This document shows, piece after piece, positions 9,864 to 17,889 of a stretch of 64,000 nt of DNA. Each line of letters begins with the position of its first letter. The stretch's first letter is position 1. A program made the translations under genes and the position numbers. The stretch lies in assembly GCF_000786695.1 (NCBI RefSeq), contig NZ_CP009962.1:4030001-4094000 (forward strand), in the 5' to 3' direction. The stretch is from Collimonas arenae. GTDB lineage: Bacteria; Pseudomonadota; Gammaproteobacteria; Burkholderiales; Burkholderiaceae_D. The notes beneath the pieces were generated by a model. It was not told where the DNA came from. It searched no databases and saw nothing but the letters and a program-made list of their open reading frames with translations.

Positions 9864-10742
9864 TTAGTTTCTCTGAGTGAGCCAGTGCTCAACGCCGCGA
9901 TCGTCCACCGGAAAGATCCGTGTCTTCGTTCCAAGACTGGTCAAATCGGTATGGGAATCATCAAGCTTCTTCGGCTTCGACAATTCGCTACCGAATGTCT
10001 TCGACGATTTATCCCATTCCAGTCGCCGAAATGAGACATATTCTTTACCAGTCCGATTGAGCGCGACCTCTTCAGGCAACAGATCAGCTAGTTGTTTCCG
10101 GCACGCTGTAATGGCGTTGTCCAAGATGAGTTGTTGCGCCTTCTTGCCGTCTTCCGCGCTACCAGTTGCTTCAATTGACTTCGCTATCGTATCAATCAAC
10201 GCATTCCGCTTCATCATCGGCACGAAACGATAGACGGTCGTCAGCGTCAGTTGTGAAACGCCTTTTCCATCTACCCCTGAAACCAGATACCCCCGCTCGT
10301 TCAGTGCAGGCAATTGATTTCCCTTCAGCCAGAAAATCACTGGACGAGATGATAGTGACCGGTGGTCCGTTGGCAGGAAGAGCACGCATACAAGAAACGC
10401 CTTCTCGCTGGACGTCAATTTGTCGTATTCGTCCTGCTTAAGACTGAACGTCATATCCAACTCGTGCCTACCAAGCTCGTCCACCAAACCAATATCTCCA
10501 GGTCGCGCACGGCGTGACTTGACCTGCACTGCATACGGAAACGGTGTTCGCTGTTCATCGTCCTTCTCTGGCTTAAACGTCTGTCGCAGCACATTTAGCT
10601 GATTCGATACAAGCAGGTCAAATCCAAAATCCCCTGGCAACTTAAAAGCTTCAAAGCCAGCACCGAACATCGCAGCAGCTACCAGATATTCAGCCTCAAA
10701 ACCTTGATACAATCTATCGAAAAATTGCAGATCTTGCGCCAT
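9864..10742 (-). CDS. Unknown protein with PD-(D/E)XK nuclease-like N-terminal domain
   Basis: 292 residues, with a strong GGGGGAGGA ribosome site before the ATG at 10742. I do not recognise a named family. The first 80 residues have the layout of a PD-(D/E)XK fold. A helix carries Glu (GFEAEYLVAAAMFGAGF, about 15-30), then comes GDFGFDLLV with Asp42, then a strand with AVQVKSRR (Gln73, Lys75). The D...QxK pattern occurs in DUF4365-like, Mrr-like and resolvase-like proteins. The rest is mixed alpha/beta with no motif I can name, and there is no signal peptide. It sits alone beside a MscS channel in the accessory region. A role in DNA metabolism or defence is possible but unproven. Confidence 0.65.
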   Translation of the reverse strand: MAQDLQFFDRLYQGFEAEYLVAAAMFGAGFEAFKLPGDFGFDLLVSNQLNVLRQTFKPEKDDEQRTPFPYAVQVKSRRARPGDIGLVDELGRHELDMTFSLKQDEYDKLTSSEKAFLVCVLFLPTDHRSLSSRPVIFWLKGNQLPALNERGYLVSGVDGKGVSQLTLTTVYRFVPMMKRNALIDTIAKSIEATGSAEDGKKAQQLILDNAITACRKQLADLLPEEVALNRTGKEYVSFRRLEWDKSSKTFGSELSKPKKLDDSHTDLTSLGTKTRIFPVDDRGVEHWLTQRN

Positions 10743-10833
10743 TCCTCCCCCTTATTTTGTCTCGAATCGTCCGTTATGCCAGGCAGAGTGACCGTACCCA
10801 AAAACCAGTAGCGACCGTTTATTGAGGTAGGGT

Positions 10834-10862
10834 CAAAAAGGCCGGATATTACAATCCGGCCT
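10834..10862 (-). terminator. Rho-independent terminator after MscS-like gene
   Basis: A 9-base stem (10839-10847 with 10854-10862) has a 6-base loop. On the minus strand it is followed by TTTTTG. It lies 24 bases beyond the stop of the channel gene. Confidence 0.8.
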
Positions 10863-10885
10863 GGCCTTTACTAGACCCAACAGTC

Positions 10886-12346
10886 CTATTTACCAGTACG
10901 ATTAAACCAGCGGTCCAGCAGCTTACCCGCAGCTTCACGTCCGCCTAAGCCAAAAGCCAATGCAACAGCAACAGCAATGGCCCCGACTGTCAGTGCAAAT
11001 GCAAGTTGTACGATTTCGTTGGCGATACCCATCGCACGTAAGCCCATCGCAAATACCAGTCCAAGAATCGCGAACTGTGCAATACGTGCTAATAGTTTGC
11101 TACTGTCGTTCTCGGCTTGTTCGATGACTCGTCTCGCCAATCCAGCCAGCCAGAATCCAATGATGAGAATAATACTGCCCATCAGGATATGCGCACCGAA
11201 CTCTATGAACAACGTCATCACGTCGCGCACCTGCGAGAAACCCAAGCGGTTGGCTGCCTCTACCACGGCAAACAACATGGCGAAGAAAATCACCAAACGT
11301 CCAGTCAGCACAGAAGGCAGCAGTTGCCCAGTCAGTATTTTTTCAAGAGCGAGCACTGATGGCAGACTATCCGCGCCGGCAGCAACGAGCAGCTTTTGCA
11401 TCAGTGTGCTGACGAAGCGTGCCACATAAAAAGTCACGAGAAGAATTACCACGGCTGCAATGATATTAGGCACAGCGCTAAGAAATTGATCCAGCAGATT
11501 CGTTGCCGGCCGAGAGATCGCTTCAATTTTGAGCGCATCAAGTGCGGAAATCAATGTCGGCACAAAAATGAAAACGTAGACCACCGTACCTATTAGACTT
11601 GAAAGTTTGACTTGGGTCACACTGTCAATACTCTGCACAAACCTGTCGACATCTGCCGCCACCAACAAATTGGTCACCAAGCCGCGCAGGATCTTGGCAA
11701 GTAGCCAGCCGACAAATCCAATAACGGCTGCCGCGAAGATGTTAGGTACAATCGCCAACAGTTTGTCAACCATACCCTGTACCGGCGATAGCAGGCCATT
11801 CAAATTGAAGGCAGCCAGAATGGCAGGGATGAATATAAGGATGATCAACCAAAATAGCACATCGCCTAAATAGCCACTCATTGGTCGCATGCCAGTCGAT
11901 TCAGACAATTTACTATCAAGTTTTCCAGCGCGCAGCCCCTTGTTGGCCAAACTACGCAGTAGCGATGCAATGACCCAAGCGACAAGCACCAACACCGTGC
12001 CGCCGATGAGATTTGGCAGGTAGCCAATAATCCTGGTGACGAGTTGCGCAAACGGACTGGAAATCGCGTACAAGTTCAGAACATTGAAGATCCCTACCGT
12101 AGTAATGAGCAAAATGAGCCAGAACACTCCGCCTGCAATGATAGCTTCGACCCTGGTCCCCTGCTGTCCTGTACTCTCGATGATGCGTTGATCTACTTGT
12201 AATGTGCTCAGTAGTTTGCGGGCCGCTGCCCGGGCGATGACAGCAATCAGCCAACCAAGGATCAAGATACCGATAGCTCCGGCGATCTTTGGCAGATAAG
12301 CTCCCAACGTACTTTGTAGCGAAATCAAAAAGCCGGATAAATCCAT
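10886..12346 (-). CDS. Mechanosensitive ion channel (MscS superfamily), multi-repeat TM type
   Basis: 486 residues from the ATG at 12346, which has GGGGG just upstream; an upstream extension to 12415 is less likely. About 11-12 hydrophobic helices occur in repeats, each with a recurring IxGxLPNIIxAxVI(L/F)xVxW-like pattern (YLPKIAGAIGILILGWL, YLPNLIGGTVLVLVAWV, IVPNIFAAAVIGFVGWL, AVPNIIAAVVILLVTFY). This is the conserved TM-helix repeat of small-conductance channel relatives. The end has a Gly/Ala-rich pore-like helix (AVAVALAFGLGGREAAGKLL), typical of MscS pores. It probably releases solutes on osmotic downshift. The beta domain of classical MscS is not evident, so gating may differ. Confidence 0.85.
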   Translation of the reverse strand: MDLSGFLISLQSTLGAYLPKIAGAIGILILGWLIAVIARAAARKLLSTLQVDQRIIESTGQQGTRVEAIIAGGVFWLILLITTVGIFNVLNLYAISSPFAQLVTRIIGYLPNLIGGTVLVLVAWVIASLLRSLANKGLRAGKLDSKLSESTGMRPMSGYLGDVLFWLIILIFIPAILAAFNLNGLLSPVQGMVDKLLAIVPNIFAAAVIGFVGWLLAKILRGLVTNLLVAADVDRFVQSIDSVTQVKLSSLIGTVVYVFIFVPTLISALDALKIEAISRPATNLLDQFLSAVPNIIAAVVILLVTFYVARFVSTLMQKLLVAAGADSLPSVLALEKILTGQLLPSVLTGRLVIFFAMLFAVVEAANRLGFSQVRDVMTLFIEFGAHILMGSIILIIGFWLAGLARRVIEQAENDSSKLLARIAQFAILGLVFAMGLRAMGIANEIVQLAFALTVGAIAVAVALAFGLGGREAAGKLLDRWFNRTGK

Positions 12347-12666
12347 TTCGTTCCCCCGATAAATGAGCGACCTGTCAATGTTTGTTCCACGAATAAAAAC
12401 CGTAATAAAGCACAATGGACTCTATGACGATAGGCTATGCCTCAACGACTGCTTTATGCTGATTGATAATCAAGCGATCTGGATCTTAAGTGATCTGTCA
12501 GTGACATGAATACTTGTGGGCACCTCCGAAGTGGGATTGATTGTAGCTATTGATTGCTGCCGTTACTGGATAAGTTTGGAAACGTAACATCCGATTGACT
12601 GCAGAGATAACTAAACCAACATTTTCCATTCAGGAAAATTCAATATTCATAAATTGAGCTCCCCAT
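12347..12666. other. Intergenic stretch, nothing clear
   Basis: About 320 A/T-richer bases lie between the channel gene and an HTH gene. I see no ORF, hairpin or repeat worth naming. It presumably contains the channel promoter. Confidence 0.5.
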
Positions 12667-13044
12667 CTAGCGCCCCCTTCTGCCAGACAGGATCGTCTCC
12701 AGCGTCGTCTTCTGGGAACTATGTGTCTTACCTTCACCAGATTCCAATTGTGGAAACGCGCAAATCGGCTGAACCTGCAACAAAGTAGGTAGCTCGTCAA
12801 TTTTCAGCCCGCTTATTTCATGGATGCTGAGAAGCATTGATGCGCCAATAGGGTGAGTACGATGACGAATTTGACTGACAATTGGATGCGCCACATTCAC
12901 TAGACGACATAGATCGGCGTCATGTTTCAAACGCAATCTGTCCATCACTATCGTTAACAAAAAATTGGGATCGTCGTGCGCAAAAGGATTGGCCGTATTC
13001 TCTACGGGGGAGTTTAAGAATGCCTTTGTATGCTTGCTCAACAT
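12667..13044 (-). CDS. HTH (XRE-like) DNA-binding protein, probably phage-type
   Basis: 125 residues. The central part, roughly 30-80 (MDRLRLKHDADLCRLVNVA, then PIVSQIRHRTHPIGASML and LSIHEISGLKIDEL), matches the helix-turn-helix layout of small Cro/CI-like proteins. These are common in Burkholderiales accessory DNA. The N- and C-terminal tails are unstructured and Ser/Thr-rich. No strong ribosome site precedes the ATG, so the start is uncertain. It stands alone, with about 480 bases empty upstream, and may be a leftover regulator of a lost element. Confidence 0.6.
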   Translation of the reverse strand: MLSKHTKAFLNSPVENTANPFAHDDPNFLLTIVMDRLRLKHDADLCRLVNVAHPIVSQIRHRTHPIGASMLLSIHEISGLKIDELPTLLQVQPICAFPQLESGEGKTHSSQKTTLETILSGRRGR

Positions 13045-13521
13045 AGGTCTCGATATTCATATGGGCATAGCCGGCGTGAAAAAATTTATTCACGTAATGC
13101 ACAATATGGCTCTTCCTGCACCGTATAGCTTGCTCTAGAATACCAGAATACAAAATGTTCATAATTGTCAATTTAAATTTATTTTTTCAATTTTCATGCA
13201 TAAATTTTCATTGTCCAATGTTACGCAAGACATGGGGCACCGCCGAGTGCGATAGCAGATCTGTCGGTAGACAATGCGATCACAATCCGCGGTAAACGCG
13301 CCTCCGTATTGTATTGTTTTGAAGATTATTTATTCTGGCCGTACGCTGCCTTTACTACAGGGGCGACCATCGATGATAATCAGAGCGGCGAATAACTGGC
13401 TTGCAGAACCAGATATCAATGAACCGTGAATTCAGGCGTGAAATGTTCAGCTATGGGCGCATTTATGAGAAGCACGGCTTGTTCGGACGGTAAATTGGCG
13501 GACAACAACGAACATCGTTGA
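13045..13521. other. Intergenic stretch, nothing clear
   Basis: About 480 bases with locally high A/T around 13160-13210. There are only short frames without recognisable content, and no convincing hairpin or repeat. Confidence 0.5.
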
Positions 13522-13761
13522 TCAACCGCTGATCGTCCATCTCCAATACCGATCGGCGAATGTGATATTTCCTGCAGCTTGTTCGCGCTCGATCACGAGG
13601 TCGGCAACGCGCATAGAAAGGCGATCTTCGCGTGAAACGCCATAGCGCTCAACCACTGCTTGTATGTCATATTCTTGGAACGAAGCGACTTTCATTCTCC
13701 TGGCACACGCATCAATAACTTCATCTGGAATTGTCGCGCCTTGTACGACCAACATACTCAT
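13522..13761 (-). CDS. Small hypothetical protein ending in RYWRW
   Basis: 79 residues, not assigned to a family. It is mostly helical and charged (IPDEVIDACARRMKVASFQEYDI, VVERYGVSREDRLSMRVADLVI) and ends in a Trp-rich NITFADRYWRWTISG. There is no membrane segment. I place the start at 13761, where ATGA overlaps the stop of the upstream small gene by 4 bases. This is the usual sign of translational coupling, with AAAGG just upstream. ATG 13755 is an alternative start. The coupling argues that both small frames are real. Confidence 0.5.
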   Translation of the reverse strand: MSMLVVQGATIPDEVIDACARRMKVASFQEYDIQAVVERYGVSREDRLSMRVADLVIEREQAAGNITFADRYWRWTISG

Positions 13762-13967
13762 TTTCCTTTCGTGGTGCGCAACGCCATACACGCAGCGCAC
13801 ATCCACATTTTTCTCCCCTTACGGATCAGATAGGATCCTGTAGTGATGTCCGCTTGTCCTCCATGATAAGCACAAAATTTCCTTCCCGTCAGTTGCCCAA
13901 CGACCTGGGTCAGCCGTGATTTTTTGTTGGCAGGTTCAAAGTGGTCCATCGCAATTCTATTTCCCAT
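13758..13967 (-). CDS. Small CxxH...CxxC putative zinc-ribbon protein
   Basis: 69 residues. FCAYH (about 31-35) and MCAACMALR (about 56-63) give a CxxH + CxxC set that could bind one zinc, as in small zinc-ribbon proteins. Basic residues are frequent (KKSRL, GRK, RKGRK), compatible with nucleic-acid contact. The start is uncertain: ATG 13967 or 13949. Its stop overlaps the next gene's start in an ATGA. It is unrelated to the decayed zinc-ribbon gene at 16.3 kb as far as I can see. Function unknown. Confidence 0.5.
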   Translation of the reverse strand: MGNRIAMDHFEPANKKSRLTQVVGQLTGRKFCAYHGGQADITTGSYLIRKGRKMWMCAACMALRTTKGK

Positions 13968-14011
13968 GATCGCTTCAGACTACGCTCTGCAATACGTCGC
14001 AGACATCTATC

Positions 14012-14203
14012 TCATACAGTTTTTTGGGAAGAGGAAACGACCATACTAGATCTTGCTTGCTCAAAATCAGCCAACCCTTGAAATACACGGGCTCGATCCG
14101 GTTCGGATAGTTCATCAAGCAAGGTCATCATCTGCGACAGCGTAAAAACGGCCGCCATCGACGCCCCACCTCCCCGCATTTCAAAAAAATGTACGGCCGT
14201 CAA
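14012..14203 (-). CDS. Possible small hypothetical protein
   Basis: Up to 63 residues, or 48 from a second Met at 14158. The middle forms a plausible amphipathic helix pair (SQMMTLLDELSEPDRARVFQGLADFEQARSS). No homology is recognised. Its inclusion rests on orientation and closeness to the two small coupled genes downstream. It may be spurious. Confidence 0.3.
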   Translation of the reverse strand: MTAVHFFEMRGGGASMAAVFTLSQMMTLLDELSEPDRARVFQGLADFEQARSSMVVSSSQKTV

Positions 14204-14403
14204 TTACCCGGCCCATTTCAACTGCATGTTGGCCCGTTGAACCTCGTCACTCATTTCAGCTGATGGCCTCATTGTATTTTCGCCTCAGATCCAAGACAGG
14301 CTCAGAACAACCATTAAAACGATATTGCCAACAAGGGCAATGCAAGTCGACGTGATCAAGCCGATGATCGTTATATTCTGATACAGAAAATCAGATACGC
14401 AAT

Positions 14404-14445
14404 AAAAATGCGGGCCCTAATTTTTAGAGACCCGCATTTTTTCTT
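14404..14445 (-). terminator. Rho-independent terminator of porin gene
   Basis: An 11-base stem (14404-14414 with 14431-14441, AAAAATGCGGG and complement) encloses a 16-base loop. T-rich sequence lies on the minus-strand exit side. It is just beyond the porin stop. Confidence 0.8.
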
Positions 14446-14462
14446 AACCCACCTGGATTACA

Positions 14463-15659
14463 TTAGAACTTGTGGCGAATACCAACAGCAACTGCAGTCT
14501 GGTTGTTATCTGAACCGGTGCTGTCACCGTAGACGCCAGGATTGATGGCGTCTTTAGCGCGCAGATTCGACACAAATGCATACAGGTCAGTGCGCTTCGA
14601 CAAGAAGTAGTCTGTGCCCAAGTTGATTTGCAGCAGACGGCCCTTTGTCGGATCACCCAAACCATCATTGACGAATGTCAGCTTGTTGTATTGAACGCTA
14701 GCCAGCAGGTGCAAAGGTGCTGTAACAGCGTAGTTTACGCCCAGTTCAAAGATGTCAGCCTTTTTGTTGTTGAAGCTGCCAACAGTGAAGCCGCCTGGTT
14801 GCAGAATGCCCGTAGTGACCTGAGTTGGGGCGTATGCCAAAGGTTGTTTAACGCGCGACCAGTTACCGTAAAGTCGGGCAGGACCAACTTGGTAGCTTGC
14901 GCCCAGACTGAATGTCTTCAGTGCTGTGTCGCCCGGGTTACCTACACCAGCGAACGAAGCACCCAACAGCGAAACATCACTTGTATTGGTAGTTAATGCA
15001 TTACCTGTACCCAGTTTCGATTGGTAATAAGCGGCGAACAGACCCAGTGGACCGTTAGCGTATTGACCGCCCAGACCGAACGATTGACCGCTCGAAGTTT
15101 GACCAGCTGTTTCGCCGAAGCCATAAATCAGGCTGCCGGTGAACCCGGACAGATCTGGTGTGTTGTAGCGGATCGAGTTGTTAGTGCGTGTGCCTTCCAA
15201 ACGGTCCAGATTATGGCCGACATTACCAGTAACGCCACCGAAGTCTTGAACCGAAGTCCATTGGCTCACATCGTCCAGGATGTCTGTTTGACGACCCAGC
15301 AGGACGGAACCGAAGTTACCACCCAGACCGACCACCGATTTACGACGGAACAGAGCTGAAGAACCATTAGGATCTTTTTGCAATGCGCCAGTATCGTTCG
15401 AAAAACCAGCTTCCAATTGGAACAGAGCCTTCAAACCGCCACCCAGATCTTCAACGCCCTTGAAACCCAGACGCGAACCTTGGATGACGCCGGAGTTGAC
15501 GCTAAATTTGCTGCCAGTTGTACCAGTCGAGGAATTGTAGACTGGATTGGTGTAGACGATACCTGTATCAACGATACCGTAGATGGTGACCGAGCTTTGG
15601 GCTTGGGCTGCACCTGCGATTACACCGAGTACGGCCAGCGCGATGAGTGATTTCTTCAT
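14463..15659 (-). CDS. Gram-negative porin (trimeric, Neisseria/Burkholderia type)
   Basis: 398 residues from the ATG at 15659, with AGGACG upstream. A signal peptide MKKSLIALAVLGVIAGAAQA is followed by SSVTIYGIVDTGI, the standard start of beta-proteobacterial 16-strand porins. Other markers are SRLGFKGVEDLGGGLKA, FQLEAGF, RRKSVVGLGGNFGSVLLGRQ and the terminal AVGIRHKF ending in Phe for barrel assembly. It lets small hydrophilic solutes cross the outer membrane. It stands alone and has its own terminator. Its long leader contains another hairpin at 15854-15887. Confidence 0.93.
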   Translation of the reverse strand: MKKSLIALAVLGVIAGAAQAQSSVTIYGIVDTGIVYTNPVYNSSTGTTGSKFSVNSGVIQGSRLGFKGVEDLGGGLKALFQLEAGFSNDTGALQKDPNGSSALFRRKSVVGLGGNFGSVLLGRQTDILDDVSQWTSVQDFGGVTGNVGHNLDRLEGTRTNNSIRYNTPDLSGFTGSLIYGFGETAGQTSSGQSFGLGGQYANGPLGLFAAYYQSKLGTGNALTTNTSDVSLLGASFAGVGNPGDTALKTFSLGASYQVGPARLYGNWSRVKQPLAYAPTQVTTGILQPGGFTVGSFNNKKADIFELGVNYAVTAPLHLLASVQYNKLTFVNDGLGDPTKGRLLQINLGTDYFLSKRTDLYAFVSNLRAKDAINPGVYGDSTGSDNNQTAVAVGIRHKF

Positions 15660-15853
15660 TTGACGTCCTTTTATTAGGGGTACTGCGTTTAAAGATCCGC
15701 ACATCTTGTCGGATGTGACAAAGATAAAGCGTCAATAGATGTAGACGGTTTGTTTGGTCTTTTACAAGAATAAATTTTTGGAAAAGAAATAGTTATTAGT
15801 AGATTCTGTTGCGAATAAAACACACGCAAATTTAACATTTACGACGATTTGTC

Positions 15854-15887
15854 AAAAAAAAACCCATCAACTTTTCAGTCGATGGGT
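15854..15887 (-). terminator. Orphan minus-strand terminator upstream of the porin
   Basis: On the minus strand ACCCATC (15881-15887) pairs with GATGGGT (15862-15868). Nine T residues (15854-15862, partly overlapping the stem) follow. No gene ends here; the next gene in that direction is the porin, 195 bases away. It may end a small RNA or act as a leader attenuator. Confidence 0.6.
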
Positions 15888-16269
15888 CGAATCCTTAAAA
15901 CAGTTATACGACGATACTCTTTCGTACGAATCCATACTAACATCGTCTGCTATATTGGCAATCATCGCGCCACAAATCAGCCCCAGTATTTAACTATTTT
16001 TAACACTTCCTTTAAACGAGCGATCGAATGAAATTGCACTGAATCCCTAGTGCGAGCCAATAAACGGCAATTACGGATGAAGATCCGAAACAAAGTTACT
16101 GGTATTTCACAGCGACACCCGAACTATCAGCCATATTCGGCATGCCAGAATTTCTGTAAGTGCTTCGATCTTCCGCAAAATCCATGCGCTCGGTGGAGTG
16201 CATGCCGCCGAATTGCGGAAAATTCTTATGCCAACAGAACGGCCTCATCATGCCCCACCCTCACCTGCA

Positions 16270-16840
16270 TTCAGGTCTGGCGGTACTTTTAAGCCAACAA
16301 TAGAGATGATGCAAACGATAGCTGCCGAACGCGGTGGACCGAGTCTTTCCGATCAAAGCGCGAGCGCTGACTCAATGCTCCTATTTGAATGCGCGCATGG
16401 TCACCACTGGCGAGACAGAGCATCCGCGATCAAAAAGGGAGTTGGTGTCATGCGTGTGAAAAGACGAAAACCCGCATGGAGAAATTTGATCGGGCGCACC
16501 AGATCGCTGAGGGGAATGTTTATCTACTAGTTATCTCACTAACCGTACTTCTATGCGTTGGCGGTGCGCACAAGGCCATATGTGGACGGCATCCTCGCAT
16601 AGCATCATCAATGGGCATTGGTGTAGAGAATGCCATATTAAAAAGCGCCGACTCGGCATCGATCGTATGCAAGAAATCGCAGCAAGGCGCGGCGGGCGTT
16701 GTTTGTCGGAAAAATATGATAATGAAGGCACGCATCTAACGTGAGAATGTGAAAGCGGTCACGTATAGCAAGCAATTCCGAGAAATATTCTTGCAGGCCA
16801 ATGGTGTCGCCAATGTTTTTTAAACCGACCAAGAGTTGGG
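16270..16840 (+). pseudogene. Decayed multi-repeat zinc-ribbon (treble-clef) protein
   Basis: Successive repeats of a W..C..GH.W....I..G.WC..C ... IA..RGG.CLS pattern can be read, but only by changing frames. One frame gives IAAERGGPSLSDQ then LLFECAHGHHWRDRASAIKKG. The next gives KGSWCHACEK. A third gives GECLSTSYLTNRTSMRWRC and AQGHMW, NGHWCREC, IAARRGGRCLSEKYDNEGTHL. In the last repeat both expected Trp codons are stops (TGA at 16741, TAG at 16765), after which LAGQWCRQCF continues. Thus at least two frameshifts and two nonsense changes have broken it. The family is known from accessory DNA, sometimes near nucleases. Its function here is lost. Confidence 0.7.
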
Positions 16841-16966
16841 AACGGACGTAAGCCAAAAACCGTTTCGACTAGAGGCGCTACTCCAACTCATTTAGCAGAC
16901 ATGCAGATTGCGCCATCCGAGTCCTATGATCCCAGTCGTCTGCTAAATGAATTAATCAAAAAACTA

Positions 16967-16993
16967 GGCCTACACCACGATGTGGTGTAGGCC
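16967..16993 (-). terminator. Hairpin with minus-strand T-tract
   Basis: A perfect 12-base stem (16967-16978 with 16982-16993) has a GAT loop. On the minus strand it is followed by TAGTTTTTTG. It would end leftward transcription beyond the integrase scrap. A 12-base inverted pair (16889-16900 and 16938-16949) lies beside it. Confidence 0.6.
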
Positions 16994-17006
16994 CGCGCCT
17001 TGGATA

Positions 17007-17097
17007 TCCCGGCAGCCTCTACTAAATGTTGCACACATGAGTGACGTAGCGTATGAGAGCCAGCCCGTGAAATATGAATGCCGCTTGCTCGAAGACT
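17007..17097 (-). pseudogene. Tyrosine recombinase (integrase) remnant
   Basis: About 30 codons read RASGIHISRAGSHTLRHSC then VQHLVEAAG. This is the catalytic HxLRH box region of phage-type integrases, with typical preceding AG and following helix. The rest of the domain, including the Tyr, is missing. The scrap is enclosed by a 30-base palindrome on its right and a terminator-like hairpin on its left. Confidence 0.6.
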
Positions 17098-17127
17098 GCG
17101 CATTATGTGGCGCGCCACATAATGCGC
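17098..17127. repeat. 30-base perfect palindrome
   Basis: The sequence at 17098-17127 is its own exact complement, centred on GGCGCGCC with no loop. It lies just beyond the 3' end of the Lrp gene, beside the integrase remnant. Confidence 0.7.
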
Positions 17128-17173
17128 GTACATCAGCATCGCCACTCCGTCTGTGCTCGCCGCTCTGACGTTT

Positions 17174-17683
17174 TTAGATGGGCAACTGCGTGTTGGAGAA
17201 AACCTGCTTAAGAACCATGAAAGTACGGATTTGCCTCACACCGGGCAAGTACAGCAGTTGTTCAGCATGTAGCCGGTTGTAGCTGTCGTTGTCCTTGGTG
17301 CGCACAAGCATGAAGTAATCGAACTCTCCGGTGACAACGTGGCATTCAAGGCAGCCGGAGACCTTCTGCACAGCTTTTTCGAAATTGGCAAACGATTCCG
17401 GCGTCGACCTGTCCAGAACAATACCGATCATGACCAGTGTTCCTACATCAAGGGCGCGTGGATTAAGTAGCGCCACAATCCCTTTGATCAGCCCCAGTTC
17501 CTTGAGGCGTTCCACGCGCCGCAGGCACGCAGGTGCGCTCATATTCACTTTCGCCGCCAACGTAACATTTGATATGGATGCATCACGTTGAAGTATTTTA
17601 AGGATGGCACGATCGGTGCGATCCATGGCTTCACCAACAGCATCGGGCGGCAACGCCTCTGAATTTACTTTTATTGCTTTCAT
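17174..17683 (-). CDS. acdR: Lrp/AsnC-family regulator, probable AcdR
   Basis: 169 residues. The N-terminal HTH (about 20-65: MDRTDRAILKILQRDASISN, VTLAAKVNMSAPACLRRVERL, KELGLIKGI) is followed by an RAM/Lrp effector-binding domain (VSGCLECHVVTGEFDYFMLV, LPGVRQIRTFMVLKQV). It is divergent from acdS with about 200 A/T-rich bases between. In known ACC-deaminase loci an Lrp-type AcdR sits divergently and controls acdS. The gene name rests on this arrangement; a branched-chain amino acid regulator such as BkdR is possible. An 8-base inverted pair (CATATTAG at 17681, CTAATATG at 17782) might be part of its binding region. Confidence 0.85.
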   Translation of the reverse strand: MKAIKVNSEALPPDAVGEAMDRTDRAILKILQRDASISNVTLAAKVNMSAPACLRRVERLKELGLIKGIVALLNPRALDVGTLVMIGIVLDRSTPESFANFEKAVQKVSGCLECHVVTGEFDYFMLVRTKDNDSYNRLHAEQLLYLPGVRQIRTFMVLKQVFSNTQLPI

Positions 17684-17889
17684 ATTAGTTATTTCAAAAT
17701 AAAAATAGGTAATTTAATAAAAATCATATTTTACAGTCGAATTAAGCAAGGAATTTGCAACCATATTTCTTCGCTTTAATTCTAATATGAATTCAATCTC
17801 ACGATCGATAAAAGTTGGATTCAGACATGCCTGTTTTCTTTGCCAGCTTTGATGCGTGGATACCCACCCTAACCCCAGGAGCAATTCAC

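Noticed and set aside
12920..13171. 83-codon minus-strand frame overlapping the HTH gene
   Set aside because: It overlaps the HTH frame, has no recognisable domain and has less natural composition.
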